64,000 bases of DNA, taken from assembly GCA_964588995.1 (NCBI GenBank), contig CAZPQM010000008.1, positions 1-64,000 on the forward strand. The letters run 5' to 3'. This document shows positions 26,216 to 33,353 of the stretch, one piece after another (position 1 is the first letter of the stretch; every line of letters starts with the position of its first letter). The notes under the pieces were generated by a model, which did no database searches, was not told the origin of the DNA, and saw only the letters and a program-made list of their open reading frames with translations. The DNA comes from CAZPQM01 sp964588995. Its GTDB lineage: Bacteria > Pseudomonadota > Alphaproteobacteria > Rickettsiales > UBA8987. A program made the position numbers and the translations under genes.

Positions 26216-27670
26216 CTACTTCTTTGTTGTGCTTTTTTTGCTACTGGAAGCATCCTTTTTTGTCGTCGAGGACTTGCCGGCAGGTTTCTTTGAATCAGCG
26301 GATTTTTTCTCACCTGCCTTCTTAGCGGACGGTTTCTTTTTAGGCGCTTCTTCCGCCTCATCCAGCTTTTGCAATTCCGCCACGGTCATCGGCTTTTCTT
26401 TCACTGTCACTTCCTCAAACAGCTTGTTTACGACTTTCTCTTCCAGAATCGGGCCTTTGAAGCTTTCCAGCTGTTGTGGGTTTTTCTGCAGGAATTCCAT
26501 CACCTGCTGCTCCTGACCGGGATAGCGCTGGACCTCCTGATTGACCGCGGCTTGCAGTTCCTGCGGCGTTACCTGCAGCTTATACTTGCCACCTAACTCC
26601 GCCAGCAAAATACCAAGGCGCACACGGCGCTTCGCCATTTCTTCATATTCCGCCTTCAATTCTTTTTCAGGCTTTTTAAATTCATCCGCATCCGGGTTCT
26701 GTGCTTTTGCCTGTTGTAGTTGCTGCCAGATAGCATCAAACTCGTTTTTTTCCATTCCTTCCGGAATCGGGAAATCACAGAGCGCATCCAGCTCGTCAAA
26801 CAGCTCTTTTTTTGCGTGCAGATGCGCCGCCTTATCAGCTTCCTGCTGCATTTGCTGCTTCATCACTTCTTTAAGACTGTCCAGCGACTCAAGCCCCATC
26901 CGTTTCGCAAGCTCGTCATCAATCCTGCCTTCCTGTTCTGCCAGAATCTCATGCACTTTCACTTCAAAGCGCGCCTCTTTACCGGCAAGATGGTCGGCAT
27001 GGTAGTCTTCGGGGAAAGAAACCTTGACCTCTTTCTCTTCGCCTGCCTTAGCGCCGGTGAGTTGATCTTCAAAGCCGGGGATAAAGCTATTGCTGCCAAG
27101 TACGAGCTGATGCCCCTCCGCTTGACCGCCCTCAAATGCCTCATCACCGATAAAGCCTTTGAAGTCTATTTTGACCGCATCGCCCTTTTTCGCTGCGCGC
27201 TTGCCTTCAATCGGCTCATATTGCTTGGCTTGTTGCGCAAGATTTTCAAGCGACTCCTGAATATCCTCGTCTTTGACTTCTATTTTGGGACGCTCAACGG
27301 TAATCTTGCTGAAATCAATTTCAGGAATGTCCGGTAATAGCTCCACATCCATGCTGTAAACAAGGTCTTTGCCTTCATCAAACTCCTTGATTTCTACTTT
27401 CGGCTGCGTTGCCGGCTTGAGCTTTTCTTTCTCAATCGCTTCGCGCATCGTCTGATCCACGACTTTTTCCAGCACTTCGCCCATCACGTTCTTACCATGC
27501 TGCTTTTTTACGATCTCTACCGGCACTTTACCCGGTCGGAACCCCGGCATTTTGATGGTTTTAGAAAGCTGATTCAGCCGCTGATTCAGCTGTTGCTCTA
27601 TGTCATTAGCAGGAACTGTTACGTCGTAGGAACGGAAAAGCGTTTCGGATTTAGTTTGTTTGAGTTGCAT
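26216..27670 (-). CDS. tig: Trigger factor with Lys-rich tail
   Basis: Trigger factor is the ribosome-bound chaperone and peptidyl-prolyl isomerase at the exit tunnel. The 484 residues have the ribosome-docking domain with GFRPGKVP (about 43-50), a central FKBP-like isomerase domain (about 155-245), and the C-terminal substrate arms. The usual length is about 430-450; here about 45 extra residues form a Lys/Ser/Ala tail (KKKPSAKKAGEKK..., ending KKSTTKK) reminiscent of histone-H1-like tails. GAGG upstream supports the ATG at 27668-27670. Confidence 0.96.
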   Translation of the reverse strand: MQLKQTKSETLFRSYDVTVPANDIEQQLNQRLNQLSKTIKMPGFRPGKVPVEIVKKQHGKNVMGEVLEKVVDQTMREAIEKEKLKPATQPKVEIKEFDEGKDLVYSMDVELLPDIPEIDFSKITVERPKIEVKDEDIQESLENLAQQAKQYEPIEGKRAAKKGDAVKIDFKGFIGDEAFEGGQAEGHQLVLGSNSFIPGFEDQLTGAKAGEEKEVKVSFPEDYHADHLAGKEARFEVKVHEILAEQEGRIDDELAKRMGLESLDSLKEVMKQQMQQEADKAAHLHAKKELFDELDALCDFPIPEGMEKNEFDAIWQQLQQAKAQNPDADEFKKPEKELKAEYEEMAKRRVRLGILLAELGGKYKLQVTPQELQAAVNQEVQRYPGQEQQVMEFLQKNPQQLESFKGPILEEKVVNKLFEEVTVKEKPMTVAELQKLDEAEEAPKKKPSAKKAGEKKSADSKKPAGKSSTTKKDASSSKKSTTKK

Positions 27671-27714
27671 GAAGTTTGCCTCACAATGTCATTCAATATG
27701 GCTAAAGTTTGCGC

Positions 27715-27743
27715 CTTATAAAGGCATTTAGCATGAGATGCAA
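27715..27743 (-). promoter_or_regulatory. Probable sigma-70 promoter of tig
   Basis: On the minus strand TTGCAT (27738-27743) and TATAAG (27715-27720) are exactly 17 bases apart and lie about 45 bases ahead of the tig start. This places it between tRNA-Leu and tig, so tig need not depend on read-through from the tRNA. Confidence 0.5.
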
Positions 27744-27761
27744 GGAAAGAGCGTCAAATTA

Positions 27762-27846
27762 TGGTGCGCATGGAGGGACTTGAACCCCCACGCCTCGCGG
27801 CACTAGAACCTAAATCTAGCGTGTCTACCAATTCCACCACATGCGC
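27762..27846 (-). tRNA. tRNA-Leu (TAG)
   Basis: On the minus strand the acceptor GCGCATG pairs with CATGCGC, with discriminator A and encoded CCA (27762-27764). The anticodon stem CTAGA/TCTAG holds the loop TTTAGGT, giving anticodon TAG. A long variable arm (TGCCGCGAGGCGT region) marks a class II tRNA, and the T-arm has GGTTCAAGTCC. Confidence 0.96.
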
Positions 27847-27941
27847 AAATCTAACGGTAACAAGAGGTTGATATAACGATTTACGGCCAAAGCACAACCG
27901 TTTTTCGTGCATTTAGAACGAAAATACGATAGAATAACTCC

Positions 27942-28697
27942 ATGAGGGGTGGTCTAAACTACAACTATTCCGGGCTTTGTGCCCTTATTGCTGCATGTGC
28001 ATTTGCGTATTCCATTGAACCTGCAACCGCACAGGTCTGGACGGATGATCGTGAAGCGCTCGAAGATGTGGCCAATACCGTATGTGATGCCTACGCTATG
28101 GCCGCTGGCGAAAAAGCAGCAACCGCCATTGCAACCGTGGCAGTTTTTGGATTGGGCGTAGCTGCCATTGCCGGGTTAGTGACAAAAGCACAGGCTGTTA
28201 TGGTCGCGGCCGCTATTGCCGGAGTTTTTGGAAGTTTTTCCATTGCACAGGTCATTACGGGGCGCGACCGTAGCTGTGATGAACTTCTGGCATCTTACAC
28301 TCCACCAGCTTCCCCGCCCGTGACCAATTCACAGACGAATCCGATGAATCAATATCCGGGTGGAGGCACTCCTCCACCGTCGCCCTGTAATGAGATTGAC
28401 CTCGGCAGCTTAACACTAAGCGGTAGTGAAGCGACAATTAATTTTACTGTACCAAACGAAGATAATTACAGGCTTGAAGTTACATATTCGATTTCTTCAC
28501 TCAGTACAGGTGTAGATTTTACGCTGGATTATGCTGGCAATACAACAAATAGCCTTTTTTCAGGTTCAGGTTCGCGTACTATAACTTTCCCGGACGATCT
28601 TTTATCGGCAGGCAGCTCTTCTTTAGTATTAGAAAAATTTATTTTAGCTAATCCTGTACATTTTGATTCGATGGTATTAAGGGGTAGTTCGTGTTAA
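27942..28697 (+). CDS. Secreted protein with VirB2-like core, unknown
   Basis: The 251-residue product has an N-terminal signal-like segment (about 8-30, ending ATAQ), then two adjacent hydrophobic helices (about 58-79 and 84-106) separated by a short polar turn (VTKAQ). This arrangement resembles TrbC/VirB2 pilin subunits of type IV secretion systems. A Pro/Gly linker (about 118-145) joins it to a C-terminal beta-rich, Ser/Thr-rich domain of about 100 residues ending in Cys. I do not recognise the C-terminal domain, and the VirB2 likeness is by pattern only. No other type IV secretion gene is in the window. It is flanked by tRNA-Leu and an ArsR gene. Confidence 0.55.
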   Translation: MRGGLNYNYSGLCALIAACAFAYSIEPATAQVWTDDREALEDVANTVCDAYAMAAGEKAATAIATVAVFGLGVAAIAGLVTKAQAVMVAAAIAGVFGSFSIAQVITGRDRSCDELLASYTPPASPPVTNSQTNPMNQYPGGGTPPPSPCNEIDLGSLTLSGSEATINFTVPNEDNYRLEVTYSISSLSTGVDFTLDYAGNTTNSLFSGSGSRTITFPDDLLSAGSSSLVLEKFILANPVHFDSMVLRGSSC

Positions 28698-28775
28698 AGG
28701 AAGGCTTGCATTTTCATTTCTGGAACTATAAAAAACACATCTATTAATATTTTGTGATAAGTCACTGGTAAATCG

Positions 28776-29075
28776 ATGAAAACGAAAAAAGCCCTAAACG
28801 CACTTTCTGCCCTCGCACAAGAATCGAGGCTAGCCGTTTTTTTACTGTTACTTGATACTGAAGATGGCTTACCGGCAGGTGATATTGCTCGTGATTTGGA
28901 TATACCGCTCACGACCATGTCCTTTCACTTATCACAGTTAAAGAATGCCGGCCTTATTAAAGCAAAAAAAGAAGGACGCTTTATTATTTACTCCGCCAAT
29001 AAGAAACGTGCTAAAAAACTCGCGGCATACATTACCGGTAAGGATAAGCAGGTAGATCAGAAATACCAACTGTAA
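28776..29075 (+). CDS. ArsR-family transcriptional regulator
   Basis: This is a 99-residue winged helix-turn-helix repressor: LSALAQESRLAVFLLLLD (first helices), GDIARDLDIPLTTMSFHLSQLKNAGLI (recognition helix), then the wing KEGRFIIYSA. It lacks the ELCVCDL metal-binding motif of classic ArsR and has no Cys, so it may sense something other than metal or serve as a plain switch. It lies 78 bp after the VirB2-like gene and could regulate it. Confidence 0.8.
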   Translation: MKTKKALNALSALAQESRLAVFLLLLDTEDGLPAGDIARDLDIPLTTMSFHLSQLKNAGLIKAKKEGRFIIYSANKKRAKKLAAYITGKDKQVDQKYQL

Positions 29076-29087
29076 ACCAATAGCATG

Positions 29088-29540
29088 TTAAACCCGGCCA
29101 TACAGCTCATCGGCACGTTGTTCAAACGCCATCACCATCTTGTCTACTGCTCTGCCATACATTGAGCCGATCAGTTTTTCCAGCATGGCGGAATGAAATT
29201 TAAAATCGAGCTGGAACAAAATCCGCGTTCCCTGCTTTTCCGGTATAAAACGCCAGTAATTTGTCAGATAATCGAAGGGCCCTTCCACCAGCTCTACTTC
29301 AATACGCGCCTCCTCTCCCGCAGCTTTTTGCGGGTAAAGCATGACCTTCGATGTATATTTAGATCGAAAGGCCTTAAAGCGTATGACCAACTCGGCCGTA
29401 AAATAATCCTCCTCACGCGCAAGGATCCTAGAGGCGACACACCACGGCAAAAATTCTTTATAGCGGGGCACATCTGCCACGAGCGAATACAACTCATCGA
29501 TAGAGTGATGTGATAATAATGTTTGTTCGTGATGCGGCAT
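29088..29540 (-). CDS. ratA: RatA/COQ10-type START-domain protein
   Basis: This 150-residue SRPBCC-fold protein carries the SLVADVPRYKEFLPWC motif near its N-terminus, then RFKAFRSKYTSKVML, LVEGPFDYLTNYWRF and a C-terminal helix AVDKMVMAFEQRADEL. In alphaproteobacteria and mitochondria such proteins bind ubiquinone and help respiration; in E. coli the homologue RatA can block 70S assembly. I chose the ATG at 29538-29540 because MPHHEQTLLSHHSIDELY fits family starts; longer frames overlap the divergent ppk gene. Confidence 0.85.
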   Translation of the reverse strand: MPHHEQTLLSHHSIDELYSLVADVPRYKEFLPWCVASRILAREEDYFTAELVIRFKAFRSKYTSKVMLYPQKAAGEEARIEVELVEGPFDYLTNYWRFIPEKQGTRILFQLDFKFHSAMLEKLIGSMYGRAVDKMVMAFEQRADELYGRV

Positions 29541-29633
29541 ATACACTGCATATATAGTTACTCTACACAGTTTTTCCAGAAAGGATTCGCATTTCGCCTT
29601 TCTCATGCTACCATATCTCTCTGGTAGTAACGC

Positions 29634-32600
29634 ATGCTTAGTGACATTAACCAACCTTTACCTAAAGACCGTTATATCAATCGAGAGCTTTCCTGGCTTG
29701 CCTTCAATGAGCGCGTGCTTGAAGAAGCAGCCGATACGTCGATTCCTATTCTGGAGCGCGTGAAGTTCCTGAGCATTTCCGGTTCCAATTTAGATGAATT
29801 TTACGCTGTGCGCGTAGCGGGATTGGAGCATCAACGTATTCACCGGCCGGAAAAGCGAAGTCTGGACGGGCTCGATGCCGACCAACAGCTCGCTGCAATT
29901 CAGCAAACAGTAGCCCGGCTGACAGAAGAACAGGCCAGCTATTGGGACAAGCTGGAGACTCTGCTTAGTGAAGAAAATATCATTTTTGTTACAGCAAAAG
30001 GGCTTCGCAAACAGGATAAAGTTTGGCTACAGGATTGGTTTTCCAGCGAAGTTTTGCCCATATTTTCTCCTCATATATTTTCTAAAGAAACAGAGCAACC
30101 CTTACCGACCAGCAGGATTTGCATCCTGTTTCATGTCAGTAGCAAGGATGGTAATGAAACAACCTATTATTCAGCTGCTTTACCTGACGGACTACCCCGC
30201 TTCATAGAATTACCCTTGCGCAGCAAAGATAGCGACCAGACAAAGCGGTTTATAACGCTGGAACAGGTGATCGCACTGTTCGCCGATGAATGCTTTCCCG
30301 AGCAGGTGATCAATGCCCTCCATCCCTTTCGGATTATTCGCGATAGCTCGCTTTCAGTGGCCGATGATGCGGATGATTTGCTCGCAACTTTTCACTCTGC
30401 TCTTCAAAGACGCGCCAGTCACTTTCCGGTAAGGCTTGAGGTGCCAAAAAGTACGCCAAAAGCAACGCAGGACTACCTGATTAACACGCTAAACATACAT
30501 AAGCGGCAGGTAATGGAGCTGAAAGGCCTGCTACAATACAGCGACTGTATGGAGCTTTACGCATTAGACCGCCCGCAGCTTAAATTTACACCGCTTCAGG
30601 TGCGCTTCCCTGAGCGGATTAACGATTTCGATGGTGATTGCTTCAAGGCCATAGCTGCTAAAGACATCATCGTGCATCATCCCTATGAGAGCTTTGACGT
30701 TGTCGTGCAGTTTGTGCGTCAAGCTGCTCGCGACCCGAATGTGCGTTCAATCCGCCAAACGCTATACCGAACCAGTAAAGACTCACCCATTGTGCACGCG
30801 CTTATTCAGGCGGCGAAGGCCGGTAAGGACGTCACCGTAGTGGTCGAACTGAAAGCGCGCTTTGATGAAGCAGCTAACCTGCAATGGGGGCAAGCGCTGG
30901 AAGAAGCCGGTGCCCGTGTCGTATACGGCATGAAGGGCATGAAAGTCCATTCCAAACTTTCGCTGGTGGAACGTGAAGAAAACAGCGAGTTAAAACGTTA
31001 TGCACATTATGGCACCGGAAACTATCATCCGCAAACCGCGAAAGTATATGCCGATCTGTCCTTTTTTACGCGTGAACCCGCTTTCTGCGACGATGCCGCC
31101 ACAGTGTTTGAGTTTCTGGAAGGTAATATCACAGGTGAGGATCTACCTAATAAGCTGCACTATATCGCGCTCGCACCTTTGACGATGCGTAATACGTTGC
31201 TCAGCCTTATTGAGCAGGAAATCAGCTTCGCCGAGCAGGGAAAACCAGCTAATATCTGGGTAAAAGTCAACTCCTTGAACGATCCGCAGCTTATTGACGC
31301 GCTATACCGTGCTTCACAGGCTGGTGTATCGATCGACTTGATCGTACGAGGCATTTGCTGTCTGAAGGCTGGCGTACTCGGCTTAAGTGAGAATATCCGG
31401 GTTAAGTCCATTGTCGGGCGCTTTTTGGAACATACGCGCATTTTCTGTTTCGGTAACGGCCACCGCCTGCCCCACCGTCATGCAAAGGTGTACATTTCCT
31501 CTGCCGACTGGATGCCACGTAATATGGATCGTCGTATCGAATGTATGGTGCCTATCCTGAACCCAACCGTTCACGAACAAGTGCTGGATCAGATCATGCT
31601 TGCTAACTTGCGGGACGTGAAACAATCCTGGATCATGGCGCAGGATACGCATTATGAACGCTTGAGCTATCGAGATGATTCGTTTGTAGCGCATGACTTC
31701 TTTATGGCGAATCCGAGCCTTTCCGGTCGAGGTTCGGCGCTTCGCAGCGCAAATCTGGAGAACGAATTCACCGTTAATGCTGGGGAAGGGGCAAATATCG
31801 CCGTCATTGATATTGGCTCAAACTCTGTCAGGCTGGTCATTTTTGATGGACTGAAACGGAGACCCTACCCTCTGCATAATGAAAAAGTGTTTTGTGGACT
31901 GGCGCGGGGCATGGATGAATCCGGCGTGCTGCACCCGGAAGGGACGCAACGAGCGCAGGCAGCTTTGGTCCGCTTCGTACAATTGATTCATGCGCATCAG
32001 GTGGATACGGTCTATTGTTTTGCGACCTCAGCCGTGCGCGATGCAGAAGATGGAACGCTCTTTATCAGCAAAATTGAGCAGCGCACGAATTTAGATATTC
32101 AGGTCCTTTCCGGAGAAGAAGAAGCACGTCTCTCTGCCATGGGCATTGCAAGCGCTTTTTATGAAGCCGACGGCGTAGTCGGCGATTTAGGCGGCGGCAG
32201 TCTGGAACTTTGCAGCCTGAATGCGATGGCCGATGTGAAAGTAACGGAACATACACGCGACAACCATGTAGCTATCCGACATACTTCGAGCTATCCAATC
32301 GGTCCACTTCGTATTAACCATCTGATCTCAAGGGATATAGAAGCAGCGCGTGAACTGGTACTGCGTTATTTGCACGATTTCCCGTTCCGCGAATATATGT
32401 ATGGTAAAGCGTTTTACACCGTCGGCGGCAGTTTCCGTGCGATCGCTAAATTGCATATGGCCGCCATAGACAACCCGCTTCGAATTATTGAGCATTACAA
32501 TCTGCCCGCGGATGATTTGATGGATCACCTCGAAGTAATGATCAAAACGCCAGTTGAGAAGCTGTCGCTCATCACCGATAAGGCCAATATTTCGGAACGC

Positions 32601-33311
32601 AGGCAGGAAGTTTTAAAAGGCTGCGCATTAATCATGTATGAGATAATCAAACTCGGTAAGCCTTCAACGGTTCATTTTTCTACTTATGGCGTACGTGAAG
32701 GCTTACTCTATGACCAGCTTGACCTTAACGCGCAGTCGGAAGACCCCTTACGTGCCGGGGTATGCGATATGCTCTACCTGCTATCACCAAACATGGGTAA
32801 GGCCTGGATTCATTATGCACACGAACTGTTTGAGTGGACTAACCCACTCTTTACCGACGAAACGCACCACATGTCGCGGCTGCGGTTTGCAGCCAGCGTC
32901 CTCTGTAATATTGCGTGGTTCGAACATACCAGCTACCGGGCCGAGTCCTCCTACCACTGGGTACTGGACGCCGGTTTGCCTGGTATTGACCATTGGGAAC
33001 GCATGTTTATTGCTACGTGTATTTACCACCGCTACCGCCATGAAATGGACGCGCCGTTAAAAAGCAAAACAAAGCAATTGTTAGAAGATAAGTGGTTTAA
33101 CCGCGCTCAGACCATTGGCATCACAATGCGCTTTGCTTACCAACTCTCAAGCGGAGCATGCGGCATTTTGCCTCGCACCAATCTCCATGTTGAAAACCGG
33201 TATTTAGTGCTTACCTGTCATAAAGACGATCGTAATTTAATCAATGATTCCGTTCTAAAACGCTTTGAACGGCTCGCAAACGTGATGCAACTTGTTCCAA
33301 AAGTCAGTTAA
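29634..33311 (+). CDS. Polyphosphate kinase-exopolyphosphatase fusion (PPK1-PPX)
   Basis: A single 1225-residue frame encodes two complete enzymes. Residues 1 to about 695 are polyphosphate kinase 1, which extends polyphosphate from ATP: RYINRELSWLAFNERVL, then HSKLSLV with the phospho-His at about 439, YGTGNYHPQTAK, and HRHAKVYISSADW with the second His at about 616. After a short linker, residues about 718-1225 are a PPX/GppA phosphatase: AVIDIGSNSVRLVIF, CFATSAVRDAEDG, LSGEEEARLS, and VGDLGGGSLEL. Normally ppk and ppx are separate neighbours. I see no stop or frameshift between them. It heads an operon-like run with the next two genes (gaps 42 and 4 bp). Confidence 0.9.
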   Translation: MLSDINQPLPKDRYINRELSWLAFNERVLEEAADTSIPILERVKFLSISGSNLDEFYAVRVAGLEHQRIHRPEKRSLDGLDADQQLAAIQQTVARLTEEQASYWDKLETLLSEENIIFVTAKGLRKQDKVWLQDWFSSEVLPIFSPHIFSKETEQPLPTSRICILFHVSSKDGNETTYYSAALPDGLPRFIELPLRSKDSDQTKRFITLEQVIALFADECFPEQVINALHPFRIIRDSSLSVADDADDLLATFHSALQRRASHFPVRLEVPKSTPKATQDYLINTLNIHKRQVMELKGLLQYSDCMELYALDRPQLKFTPLQVRFPERINDFDGDCFKAIAAKDIIVHHPYESFDVVVQFVRQAARDPNVRSIRQTLYRTSKDSPIVHALIQAAKAGKDVTVVVELKARFDEAANLQWGQALEEAGARVVYGMKGMKVHSKLSLVEREENSELKRYAHYGTGNYHPQTAKVYADLSFFTREPAFCDDAATVFEFLEGNITGEDLPNKLHYIALAPLTMRNTLLSLIEQEISFAEQGKPANIWVKVNSLNDPQLIDALYRASQAGVSIDLIVRGICCLKAGVLGLSENIRVKSIVGRFLEHTRIFCFGNGHRLPHRHAKVYISSADWMPRNMDRRIECMVPILNPTVHEQVLDQIMLANLRDVKQSWIMAQDTHYERLSYRDDSFVAHDFFMANPSLSGRGSALRSANLENEFTVNAGEGANIAVIDIGSNSVRLVIFDGLKRRPYPLHNEKVFCGLARGMDESGVLHPEGTQRAQAALVRFVQLIHAHQVDTVYCFATSAVRDAEDGTLFISKIEQRTNLDIQVLSGEEEARLSAMGIASAFYEADGVVGDLGGGSLELCSLNAMADVKVTEHTRDNHVAIRHTSSYPIGPLRINHLISRDIEAARELVLRYLHDFPFREYMYGKAFYTVGGSFRAIAKLHMAAIDNPLRIIEHYNLPADDLMDHLEVMIKTPVEKLSLITDKANISERRQEVLKGCALIMYEIIKLGKPSTVHFSTYGVREGLLYDQLDLNAQSEDPLRAGVCDMLYLLSPNMGKAWIHYAHELFEWTNPLFTDETHHMSRLRFAASVLCNIAWFEHTSYRAESSYHWVLDAGLPGIDHWERMFIATCIYHRYRHEMDAPLKSKTKQLLEDKWFNRAQTIGITMRFAYQLSSGACGILPRTNLHVENRYLVLTCHKDDRNLINDSVLKRFERLANVMQLVPKVS

Positions 33312-33353
33312 GAGTACAATAGTAGAACGGGTAATTGGGTAAGGGTAGAACAT

